NCBI GenBank assembly: GCA_001600415.1
Contig: BCJX01000002.1
Location: 1,752,117 to 1,816,116, forward strand
Source: Pascua guehoae
Taxonomy: Eukaryota > Basidiomycota > Tremellomycetes > Trichosporonales > Trichosporonaceae
Reading direction: 5' to 3'
Length of the DNA stretch: 64,000 bases
Below, one piece after another: positions 25,272 to 35,723 of this stretch. The notes beneath the pieces were generated by a model. That model was not told the DNA's origin, did not search any database, and worked only from the letters and a program-made list of their open reading frames with translations. Numbering within the stretch: the first letter of the stretch is position 1; every line of letters starts with the position of its first letter. The position numbers and the translations under genes were made by a program.

Positions 25272-28200
25272 ATGCCGTCGCGCGTCGCGTCCTCATCGCG
25301 GGAACGGCTCCCCGATCCTCCTATACCCCCTCTCCCATCTGCGCGACCACGGCGCAGCATTCGGCGAGCGACAGCTGCGTTTGTCCTCGCCGCGTGCGCC
25401 CCGTACCTCGCCTCTGCCTCCCCCATCCGTGCCGCCTCTCTCCTTGCCCCAGGACACGACCCATATCCTGCCCCAACGTCGGCTGCGACGGACAACGGTA
25501 CACTATGCGCACACAACACTCCCCTTGCGGAGCGAATAGCCGGCGCGGCCGTCGGCGCCGCCCTCCACACACTCCAGGACTCGGTCCGCGTCGTATCTGA
25601 CACGTTACTCGGACGATCAACGCTCTCTGTGACTGATCCCGGACAGCCACAACGTCGTTGGGCCCAACTCGACATTGCCCATCGCGACGTGAATGGCGTC
25701 CAGGTGCCTCAAGGCTACGTCGCGTTGGGCCAGAGCGTGAGCCCTGGCTTTGTCGTCCTCTCCTACCTCATCTCCCTCATCGGCTCGCTCTGCACGCTCG
25801 AGCTCTTGCTGCGCCGCACATCGAACCGCGGCTACTCCAATGTCGCCCTGCTCACTGCCGCGGGCTGCTGCTTTGGCGCCGTGTCCACCTTTGCCATGCA
25901 CTTTGTCGGCAACCAGTCGCTCGCGCTCCACCACCCTGCCACGGCTCACCACCCCGACTACCCCACCATGGGTCTCTCGTACTCTGCTGGCTTTACAGTC
26001 TTGTCGCTCGTCGTGTCGTGTGGTGCCATGACGTTTGCATTTTTCGTCATGGGCACCGACGTCCGGGTGCGTGAGTGGCGGTCGTGGCCGTGCGTCCCGG
26101 GCAGTCGCGGCCGACGGCATGGGCGTAGATATAATGGCCGGCGCAGCGCGCGTGACGACTATACGCGGTGGAAGCTGCAAAAGTCGCGCTTACCGAGATC
26201 GCACAACATTGGCACCATTTTCCAGCAGGCCGGCATGGTCACGAGTTGGTCGCTCATGGACTCTCGCGAGACCAAGCATGCGCACGCGCCTCGTAGCTGG
26301 CGTGACTTATTCCTTCCGACGCCGACAGCCGCGTCCCCGCCGCTCGCGTTTAACGACGCGGAAGGCCCGTTTCTCGACGAGGAGGAAATTATCAAGCGCG
26401 ACAAGGAGCTGCAGGAAATCGACTTTCGATTCGGCCGCAACGCCGCACGCGAGGAAATGGACCGCCGGCAGATTGTACACATTGCCTCCCCGCCAGAGAC
26501 AGAGTCGACTGCAATGTCCCCAGAGGTGTCGGTCTCGGGTCTCCCAGCAGCATCCCAGGCCCAGGACCAGCAGCCCTCATCGCCAATGGCCGCGTATTAC
26601 CCCAAAGGTGGTCCTCCTGGTAGAGGTGGCGACGCCCAGCAAGACCATGAGGAAGAGTCTGGGTCCCAGTTCCGCTCCCCGTCTCCAGAGTTATTCGTCC
26701 CGGGGTTCTCGTTCCCGGCACGCCCACCACCGCTCGACACGGGCTCGACATCGAATCTCATCCCCCGCCCTGAAGCGGTATCTGTCTCAAACGGCACCAA
26801 TCCGTATAGCGCCGGCCACCCGTATGGCAATGGGGCACCATACTCGAACGGCCACGCCCCTTCGGCGTACCCAGCCTCTGCCAACGGTTATTCGAACAGT
26901 TACCCCAACAGCTTGTCAAACGGCCTCTCCAACCCCTACTCGCAGTACGATGCCTATGGCCGCCGTTCATCGCTTCCTACGGCCACCCTCCCGCCACCAC
27001 CGGTGCGGAGGACCCTCGCGAGGATCCAGAGTCTCCCAGAGCACGAGCCCGAGATGACCACTATTCTCTCACGCCGGTCGATTGAAAAGAACGGCCACGG
27101 GTCACTCGTGCGATCGTCGTCTGAGCGTACCAACCAGGGATCGCGTACCGACCCAGTTGTCTACGAGGATGAGCTCTTTGCACGCCCCCGCAAACCGCCC
27201 GGATGGCGTAGGCGGCTACGCGCAAAGATCAACTCTGGTGGTCCGCTAACGCGTCTCGAAAAGGCGCAGCGCTTCCTCGGTCTCGACGTTGTGACGTGGG
27301 GCGAAGTGATTAAGATTATGGTGACTGGCATGGTCGCTGGCTGGGGCGTCGCGGCGATGCGTGAGTCGGCTCTCGTTTGTCATTCACTTCTAACGCGGAC
27401 CAGACTACATTGGACAGGTATCCATCAACGACATTCCGTATATTGCGTACCAGGTCGGTAACGTGGTGGGCTCGATTATCATTGCGTCGGGCGCTGTCAT
27501 CATTGCGCTCTACATCATGTTCATCATGCTCCGGCCCAAGCTCAAGCACTCGTGGATGTCCAAGATTATCGTCGCCATTATCCTCGCGGGTGCAGTGTGC
27601 GGCATGCACTACTGTGCCATGATGGGCACGACCTATGGCTGGCCAGTGGACCGTCCCCCGACCAGCAGCGGCATGGGCACCACCAAGCGCGCTATTACAG
27701 GCCTCGTGGCCGCGCTCGCATTCGTGGCATGCCTCGCGTCGGCCGTGTTTGTCATGATCAACTCGATCCGTGACCGCAAGGAGCGTGCGCGCCGCCGCCG
27801 TGTCGTCGTCGCGTCTGTGCTTCTCGACGACCAGGACCGCATGCTCGTGAGCGCCATTGACGGTCTGCTCCCGATGTGCGATATTGCGTCCCTCACGCCC
27901 GCCGACGTGGCTCAGAGCAAAAAGGGCAAGAGCCTACGGAGCGCTGCCGCGAGCGACCATACCGAGGCGTCTGCCCTTGGTGTCGACCTGAGCACTGGCC
28001 ACGAGGCCTTTGTTCAGGCCATGAAAATGTCGTGGTCGTGGCGCAACCCGTTCTGGTCGTCAATGAACCCGTTTGCGTCGAATACAGACCTCCCGCCGCC
28101 CGAAGCGGTCATGAGTCCCCAGTCCAACGTCGCCGTACATGGTACGCCACACGTCGCCCCTGGTAGTACGCGTTCCCGCCGCGGCTCTTCCCACACGACG

Positions 28201-29703
28201 GCGGGTGATTCCGTCACATCGAGCGTGTCGCCCACACGCCTCAGCGTCGCGCGCTTTCTCGAAAAGTTTGCAGTGTCCGCCACGCAGCTGTCCGTCCGGC
28301 TCACGGGCCAGCAGGACGGGATCAGCCGCCTCGGCGTCTTGTATGACCAGATTCTCACCACCGGCTGGGTCCATTTGCACAACAGCAAGGACACGGTATC
28401 CAAAGGGCAGCTCATCTTCCTTGTGCGCCGCGTCTCGTCGTCGCAGGAACGGTCCGACCTGCTGTCGCGGCACTTTATCTTTGCCGACCCGGCGTCGGTC
28501 GCCATGTCACTGCACCGCACGCTCTCGACGCCGTACGAGCACGCAATGAACTACCTCGAGGACATGCGGTCATTCTGCGACTCGACGATGCGCATGCGGC
28601 TGCGGCCCAACACGCTGTACACGGGCGTCGCTATTGTCCAGGCCACACCCTTTGACGGCCTCCGCATCCTGCTCGAGCAGCGCAACCGGTCGCAGCTTCC
28701 GATGCGCGAAGTGTGCACATTTTCGACCCTCCCGGGCCTCCCTGTCAACGTTGCCGAGGGCCTGGCCGGCACACTCGACGAGATTGGCGAGGCCGTCACG
28801 TGGCTCGAGGGCATGAGTCTGTTATCTGTCATTACACGCAACATGTCGGCCGAGGCGGCGCGTGTGGGTGGACCCCGTGTGGGGCGCCTGTTAACCGCGC
28901 TGGAACGCGCCATCATTCCGATGCTCGACGAGCTCTTGTCGACCGATGACATGGCGTACATTCTTCCTCGCCTCACGCTCCACCCCGTGCTCGTCCCGCT
29001 CACACCCGCCGCCGCGCCGCGCGCTGGGTACCCGGGCTGGGTCGCGCCGCACATTGTCGTCTTTTACGCAAACTATGACGTGGCCGTCAATACATTTACC
29101 GACAAGTGGCTCCCGTTCTCGCTCTACCGCGCCCAGCACGAGTGCGTCATGGCGACCAAGATTGACTCTGTGAACCGCGCCGCCGAGGCTACTGCGGCTG
29201 CCGGTGGGAGCCGAAATCCGTTCCTCATGTCGCCGTCCCAGACGACGCCGAGTCTGCTCCTGGGCCCGACCCCCGGTTCCCCGAGCCCCAACGGCGGCCT
29301 GTCCCCGGGCGGAAACTCAAACTCGCTCTCGCTCGACCCGAGCAGGTACAATTATGCGCGCCGCCCGAGCAAGGTGCAGTTTGAGGTCCCCAACGTGTCC
29401 GTGTTTGCGACCGACGAGAGCCCTGCCAATCTCGCAATTGCACAGCCGCTCCCGTCGCCAAACTACACGTTCCCCGCGCGCGACCCGAACGCGAGCGCCG
29501 TCTCGACGCCATCGCCTACGGCACAGGGCTTTTCGTTCCTCCCGAGTAGCCGCGACAGGCAGCCGCCGCGCCGTTCGAGCCTGGCCAAGAGTGTGTTCCG
29601 CGACGACCCCGAGGTGACACAGCGTATGCCAGGCGTGGCGCAGTGGGATCCGGAGTGGCTCGTGCACTTACTCCGGACGAGGTTGCGTGCGGATGCGTCG
29701 TAG
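25272..29703 (+). CDS. MHYT-domain integral membrane sensor protein with large cytosolic insertion
   Basis: Two exons (25272-27360, 27404-29703; 43-nt intron) give 1,462 residues. The N-terminus has a hydrophobic segment near residues 35-52 that could be a signal anchor. Three MHYT-type motifs are present: AMHFVG near residue 209, AAMHYIG near 696 (made by splicing ATG-C to AC) and GMHYCAM near 764, each in or beside a hydrophobic helix. In bacteria the MHYT domain is proposed to bind metal and sense diatomic gases. A long polar insertion, rich in Asn, Gly, Ser and Tyr, separates the first membrane group from the second. After the last helices the sequence ASVLLDDQDRMLVS starts a long soluble region of unknown fold. 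The motif created across the splice junction strongly supports this intron. Confidence 0.85.
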
Positions 29704-30405
29704 ACGCGGTCCGCGACCGCAGTCCGCGAAGCGGGCTGCGTCCAGCTCCCAGTATGCCCAGTCCTCGACGCCGAACACACTCGCCGTCCTCCGTCCGCCC
29801 CATTTCATCGACTTTATTTTTTCTCTTTTCCCGACTTCTCGACTTGCTTCACTTGGCTTCACTTTTTGCTTGGTTGCATCATGGCATGGTCGCATTGTTG
29901 TTCAGTAGTACAGTATGTTTGGTAACATAGCGTGTAGGCCCGCGGGCGTACAGTAGTAGTGGCCGCTGGTGTCTGGCAAGAGCTGGATGCCGGGGTCGAT
30001 GGATTGCCGTCGGCAGGTCACAACAAACCACCACTGAAAGCCTTGCTCACGATCTTGTATTAGATTGACGCGTATGGAGGGGGCGTGATGTGTGCCACAA
30101 GCCGACAAGTTTGGTCTGCGTGTGCATCTCCAAGTCAATGGTGGTGACACTTGCACAGACGTCATTCCTGTGGCAGGTACTGCGACGCGTATCCCACGTG
30201 GTAATTTGGTGAGTCAACTCTGGTCAACGTCCAAACAAATGTGGAGGCCAATATGAACTGCCGACGAGTCAACCGGCCGCCCACCACATTTCGTTTCTGA
30301 ATCACTTCGAGACACTGAACATTGCCCAGCGCGTCTTCTGTTGCTATCCCCACGACCCTCACCACTTCCTCTCGACTATCACCACCCATCTTGCACCCAA
30401 ACGAC
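29704..30405. other. intergenic region
   Basis: This is 702 bases between two plus-strand genes. A T-rich stretch around 29815-29870 may belong to the MHYT 3' UTR. The remainder should hold the promoter of the next gene. No other feature seen. Confidence 0.5.
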
Positions 30406-31920
30406 ATGGCCCTTTGGTCCAGTTCGATCAAGCGCGACGGCTTTGAAAGCGTGTACGGGACATTCTACACGACGCGGGGCAAGGTGCAACGGATGGAGGG
30501 CGGGGCGCTCCGGATGCTATTTCTCCCCACGATGACTCCCGCAGCGAGCGGGATACTGCACAGCACGCCCGAATTTGTGCGCGGCCAGCTGCAGCACTAT
30601 GGCGTAGACTATGACGAGAGCGAGTATTCGGGCAAGGGGACGAACCTGCTCAAGAGGGCGCTCCGGGCTGGCCAAGTACGTTACTCTTTATTTTGTTTTG
30701 ATGTCACCCAAGGCAAAGTGACGCCAGTGACGTAGACACAGACACTGACGACACCGTGCGACGAGGTCCCAGCCCACATCGCGACGCTCCAGCGCGAAAT
30801 GCACGCCGAGTGGCTCGCGTCCCTCACCCCCGACGTCGTCGCGGACCACCCCGAGTGGGCCATGGTAAAGTACTTTGTCCGCGAGACCGAGACCGACGTG
30901 CCCGACCGCACCAAGACGCCCGGTGTCGTCGCGTTTCCTATCCCGCCGCACAGCTTCCATCCCGCCGGACCCATTGGGGCTGCCGCTGCCAACGTCCCCG
31001 GTCTGCACCAGGCGATTGGACGCGGGACCGCGGAATAGACCGTCTATCTCGGGTGGGATGCGGCCGCTGTGAATGCTGCTGCCGCGGTCCACACGGCCCG
31101 GAGTGAGGGAGGTGTGCAGGGGAGCAGGCAGAGCGGGCGCGAAGCACAGGGCAGTGCCGCTCAGAACTCTACCTCGACCCAGCCCAACGGCAACGGCAAC
31201 GGCAAGGGAAAGGACAAAGCCAAGGACAACGGGAATAACAACGCGAATAACAACGGGAATACCGCCCCCGCCGCCTCCGCGGCAGAGCCCCCTAACCCCG
31301 TCGGCAAGTACACGGTCACCTGCACCGAGATTGAGGAAAACTGGCCCGACTCTGCGCAGAACATGACCATGTCGATCCAGCGCACGCGCACCGCCGGCGT
31401 CTACCAGGCCCACTTTGACTTTGGCGTCCTGGTGGGCATGATGATGCTGAGTGAGGACCGCGCGGCGCTCGCCCAATGGGCCGAGGGCGCGTACGACGAG
31501 GACGACGAGGACGAGGACGAAGACGAGAATGAAGACGAGGAAGAGGACGAAGACGAAGACGAAGACGAAGACGAAGACGACGCACCCCCAACAGGCTCCA
31601 AGCGCAAGCCGCCCCCCGGCCCCGCCCCAAAGGCCAAAGCAGCCAAGACAGCCCCAACCCCCACCCCCGCCGCGCCCACATACCACATCGTCATGAAGTC
31701 GCGCGAGACGGGCGAAAACGAAATCTACCCCGAGCCCGCACTCGGCACCATGACCCTCACCCCCGCGGGCCTGACCGGGCGCCTGGATATGAACTGCGTC
31801 GGCGACCAGGTGCCCTTTACCGCGCGCAGGGTGTCGACTGTGCCCGGGAGGTCGCGCCAGAAGTGGGACGACTTTTCGTGGGCCGCGTACGAGTATGAGC
31901 AGGAGGCGCGGTGGGGGTGA
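30406..31920 (+). CDS. conserved fungal protein of unknown function, interrupted by an in-frame TAG
   Basis: Exon 1 is 30406-30675 (start MALWSSSIKRDG), then a 60-nt intron, then an exon from 30736. The frame meets TAG at 31036-31038, giving 190 residues, but the same frame continues open for 293 more codons to a TGA at 31918-31920. The downstream part looks genuinely coding: GKYTVTCTEIEENWPD, an acidic tract of alternating Asp and Glu (31495-31580), a basic Pro-rich patch, then YHIVMKSRETGENEI. I recall similar full-length proteins in other fungi but no known function. No intron with a normal donor and branch point removes the stop. It is either a nonsense mutation, a sequence error, or two products. 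An acceptor six bases later than 30735 is equally possible in phase. Confidence 0.5.
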
Positions 31921-32132
31921 TTCTAGTGCCTCGGCGTCGACGGGGTCGTCGCTGCGGTTCCCCTCGGATCGGGTTCTGGTTTCTTGGCTTGCATCGACGG
32001 GGTCAAGCCGTCCACCTCCCGGTCGTTGCTTGACCCGCCCACCATCGCCGGCCCCTACACAGTACAGGCTCGAGGCCACTTTGCAGCTCATCTTGTTCCC
32101 GTACCGTCTGTCCGACCGCGACCCTCGTCCCG

Positions 32133-32185
<53 letters not shown>

Positions 32186-32507
32186 CACATACACACCGCT
32201 TCCACCAATGCGGATGCCAAAAGGGCAGTGCGGCGGCTCATGTCTGTCGCCCACTGCCTCGCGATTCCTGCATCTGTACCATGTAGTCGCTATCAGTCTT
32301 GTCCCCACCTCGATACATTCTTGCATTTTGTCCCTGTTACGGTGTCAACAGGCCACCAGACACCAAATCACCAGACCACAAGACCACAAGATCACCACAC
32401 CACCAGACGGCTAGACTGCCAGGCTGCTAGACCAGCTGCCAGACCTCTCCAGACCTCTCACCATGACCATTCCCGAGATTCGTCCTCTAACTTTCAATTA
32501 CGTAACG
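31921..32507. other. intergenic region with (CA)n
   Basis: Contains a (CA)n microsatellite at 32134-32198 and a CCAGACCACAAG-like short-repeat stretch at 32345-32460 just before the tRNA. No gene supported. Confidence 0.6.
32134..32198. repeat. (CA)n microsatellite
   Basis: A near-perfect CA run of about 60 bases with a few interruptions (CG, AT) at its 3' end. Confidence 0.95.
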
Positions 32508-32612
32508 GCTCTCGTGGTGTAGTGGTTATCATACTCTCTTAGGGTTCTGTTCAGTCCTAAGCTTGTTCTTCCTGATTGGGAGTGGGCCCCGGTTCGAATC
32601 CGGGCGAGGGCC
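32508..32612 (+). tRNA. tRNA-Pro(AGG) with 32-nt intron
   Basis: A full cloverleaf can be drawn. The acceptor stem GCTCTCG pairs with CGAGGGC (one G-T), followed by discriminator C at 32612. The D-arm is GTG/CAT. The anticodon stem CTCTC pairs with GGGAG. The T-arm is CCCGG-TTCGAAT-CCGGG. The anticodon loop TTAGGG-T places AGG at 32541-32543, reading CCU. An intron at 32545-32576 interrupts the loop after position 37, the usual place. It contains TCCTAA, which can pair with the anticodon region as expected for the splicing endonuclease. A Pol III terminator TTTTT lies at 32618-32622. The internal B box GGTTCGAATCC is perfect. Confidence 0.95.
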
Positions 32613-33251
32613 TTGTCTTTTTGGGCCGAGGTTAGCACAGTATCAGTCGTCGACGCGATCGAGTGCTGGGCCGTGGCCAACTTGGTGGTGTACCGGGTGT
32701 CTGTCACACGCCACTCGGTTTCTTGTACCCAGCCCGCCACTGTGGGTTGAGACCGAGGCATCCCAACGAGTCGCGAATGAGGGTAACTACCAAGGTAGGA
32801 CGAGTGACACCAAGAAAACCATCAACAGAGGGCAACGTTTCACAGTCTCGAGCTGTCGCACTGCGCCACTGCCTTGATTCGCACGGGTGGGTTCCGTTTG
32901 ATGCGACGCTATGCGCGTGTGGGATCATCTATTGTAGCTGGCACATTGAGGAGGACAGCTCTGTAGATAAAAAGCACTTTCGGCTACTACACGCGCCATA
33001 GACATCAGCAAAATGTTAGTGTGAGCGTAATGTGATAGGGGTAGTAATGTTGTCAAGGTCGACTGGCTACACGAGGTGCGTGTCCCCACAGGCAGGTTAG
33101 TAGGTACCACCGCTTGCCCTCAGGCCACAACAGCAAACCCTAATGCGAACCCCAATGCGCAATGCGAATCCCAAGGCGAACCCGCGCCGCTCGGTGGCAT
33201 CCCAGACCATCCCAAACATGATACATTGGCAAACCGACTGGACCCCACCCT
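32613..33251. other. intergenic region downstream of tRNA-Pro
   Basis: It begins with the Pol III terminator (32618-32622) and ends at the SDR stop codon. A small patch at 33127-33185 repeats AATGCGAA-like words. No gene supported. Confidence 0.5.
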
Positions 33252-34483
33252 CTAACGCGCCATCCACCCGCCGTCGACGACGAGACACTCTCCCGAGACA
33301 TAGTCGCTCGCGGGCGACGCAAGGAAGACGACCGCGCCCTCAAAGTCCTTTGGACTCCCCCAGCGGTTGGCGGGGATACGCTCGAGAATCTGCCTGCTCC
33401 GGTCCTTGTCGGCAATGAGCGCCTCGTTCATGTCGGTCGCAATGTACCCGGGCGCAATGGCATTGACATTGATGCCCTTTGCGGCCCACCCGTTGGAAAA
33501 CGCCTTGACGATACCCTGCACGCCGTGCTTGGCCGCCGCGTACGCGACCACATTCAGGCCGCCCTGGTAGGCAATGAGCGACGAGAGGTTGATAATCTTG
33601 CCATTACTCGTGGCCGTCCCCTCCTTGCCCGAGGGCGCGCCCGTGACGCCGCCGCGCGTCTCGAGCATGTGCCGGCCCGCATCGCGCGTGATGCTAAACA
33701 CGGCGTTGAGGTTGACTTGGATGACCTCGTTCCAGTCGTCGTCGGGGAAATTCTCGACCGGGTGCCGGCGCTGGATGCCGCCGCAGTTGACCACAATGTC
33801 AATCACGCGGCCCGATGCCACGACCGAGGGCACAAGCTGCGCGACTGCCGCCGCGTCGGCGAGGTCGCACACGACAATGTCGGCGCGGCCGCCCTTGCCC
33901 TCGGACCCGCCCTCGGACTCGATGCGCTGCTTGGTCGCCGGGTTGGCCGTCGAGCGCTGCACGAGGATCAGGTCGGCGCCCGCCTTGGAGAGCGCGACGG
34001 CAATGTCGGCGCCGATGCCGCGCGTGCCGCCGGTGACACTGGGGTTAGATGGGTTCGGGCGGGTTGGGTAGTCGGGGGGAAAAGAGATGGGGACGAGGAG
34101 GCATGCAAGAGGACCAGGGGGGAGGGGGGGTCGGCACAAGACGCATTGGACGAGCGCTAGCAAAGAGCCTTTAACCACGGCTAGCAAACAGACTTCTGCC
34201 AGGACGCGAGCGACACCTCCCATCCCCTCTCTACCCCCACGAGTCGAAAGGCGCGAAATGACCGAGACGATGCGACTCCCAGCACCGCAATCTTGGCTCC
34301 ATCCCCCACCGCCCCACCTTATCCCACCACCCCCTACCTCAGCCCCTAACCCGGGGATCCCTCATCCCCCCAACAACACCCTCTTTACAAGCGAGCACCA
34401 AACCATCACGACGCGACATGACACGACACTCACAGCGCAGTCTTGCCCTTGAGGCTGAACAGACTCTCGAGATAGCTCGACAT
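33252..34483 (-). CDS. short-chain dehydrogenase/reductase, KduD-like (2-deoxy-D-gluconate 3-dehydrogenase family)
   Basis: Two exons (34434-34483 and 33252-34038) give 278 residues starting [17 protein letters not shown]. Joining them rebuilds the Rossmann motif [12 protein letters not shown] at about residues 16-27. The rest has the classical SDR pattern: the NNAG region is replaced by NCGG, catalytic Ser is in [10 protein letters not shown] and the Tyr/Lys pair in YAAAKHG. The C-terminal VDGGW is typical. Overall it most resembles KduD-type enzymes that oxidise keto-deoxy sugar acids with NAD(P), but SDR substrates cannot be read from sequence alone. The intron is 395 nt, far longer than most in this window. 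RKI1, another sugar-metabolism gene on the same strand, lies 1.2 kb upstream; a functional link is only possible. Confidence 0.8.
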
Positions 34484-35723
34484 GGTGGATGAAGAAATGG
34501 AATGGATGGGGATAAGCAAACCACGCCAGCTGGGGGAGTTTATACCTGCCCAAGCAAGGCTTGGGATGTACGACTGCACTTCGGCCGGCGGACGGGACCG
34601 GTCCGGCGTGCCGGAGGCGGAGGCGAAGGCGGTATTTCACGGCATGTCCGGCGCGGACTTGGCGGATGTATGGGGCGGGCGGGTTATCCGTCCCACGTGG
34701 CTGAGTGTGGCGTTCGCGTTGTGGTGGGGGTTGGGTGTGGTGTGGTATAGTTATAGTTGTATAGTCGACGTGGGGCGGGTTCTAGTGATCGTGTTGTGGC
34801 TGTAGGGGAGGAGCATCGGGCTGGCCGTGGTGTATCTAGTGGCTTGGCTTTGGGATAAGGAACACGTTTACATCAAGTGTTTTGATGCGAGTTATTTGGA
34901 CCAATGCAGGACAGCAGGTACATGCTGTTCGAGCTCGACTGTCTGGCTCCAACAAAGTGTCACAAGTGTACCGCCATGGCACTCACGGAGACGGATCAAA
35001 TAGTCAGCTAGAAGTGCTGTTCACCAACTCTGAGCAGTTTGGAAGAAGGGGAAGGGCGGGATTTGTCGCGCCTGCGTGCTATTCTTTTAGCTGGCGACAT
35101 TGCCGTCGACACACCACGGCGCCTCTGGGTTTGGCCCTTTATGCGATCGACGCTTGCTTGAGGCGGTCCGTGGTGGTCGACTGGAAGAGGCCGAGAGAGA
35201 TCGAGAGATCCGGCCGTGAGTTTGCCACTTGGGTTCGAAAGAGTGCCCATGGTATACTGTACTGGGTACTGTGTCATGCGTTGTTGGTGTAATAGCACCA
35301 CGAAGCCGCGCTATCCATATACCCAGAAGGTATCCTAAATACCGTCGAGAGGGCATCTCGGCGGATTCGCTTCATGAACATGTCGTGAGGACGCGGCTGA
35401 GAGCGTGTACTATTACAGTTGGCTCGAGTTTGACGAGACCCACAGGCTAGAGAGTCTATCCTTGCGCGACAGATGGCGCAGTGTCCTTGTCGTTGCAGGC
35501 ATGCCTCCTCGCAGTCTCAAATATCCTCTCACAGTCGTCAAAATATCCTCTCACAGTCGTCAAATATCCTCTCAGTGTCAAAGATCCTCCTCCAAATCCT
35601 ACCCAAGCCAACCAGCCGCACGCACCCCAGACCACCAAAAACCCATGCATGCCAACCCAAACACACACTTGATCCCCACACGCGCCCACACGCGCCTACA
35701 CGCGCCCACACGCCCCTCCGCGC
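34484..35723. other. intergenic region between SDR and RKI1
   Basis: This is 1.24 kb. It holds the SDR promoter, a ~21-bp repeat in about three copies (35518-35580) and a C-rich ACACGCGCCC/ACGCGCCT array (35678-35716) at the 3' end of RKI1. No gene supported. Confidence 0.5.
35518..35580. repeat. three copies of a ~21-bp repeat
   Basis: The unit AAATATCCTCTCACAGTCGT recurs with small changes, the last copy degenerating to CTCAGTGTC. Confidence 0.85.

Noticed and set aside
24532..25539. 335-codon Pro/His/Ser-rich frame upstream of the MHYT start
   Set aside because: It overlaps the MHYT coding start in another frame, and its composition is that of a translated C/T-rich leader.
30688..32241. 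517-codon open frame antisense to the 30406-31920 gene and the (CA)n region
   Set aside because: It starts in a translated microsatellite (Cys/Val alternation) and consists of low-complexity antisense of the acidic tract.
33127..33185. possible internal telomere-like repeat (contains ACCCTAA)
   Set aside because: Only one such word; the surrounding units are AATGCGAA-type and not a telomeric array.
34882..35292. 136-codon frame between SDR and RKI1
   Set aside because: No recognisable motif and no support from neighbouring exons; length is within the random range for this GC content.
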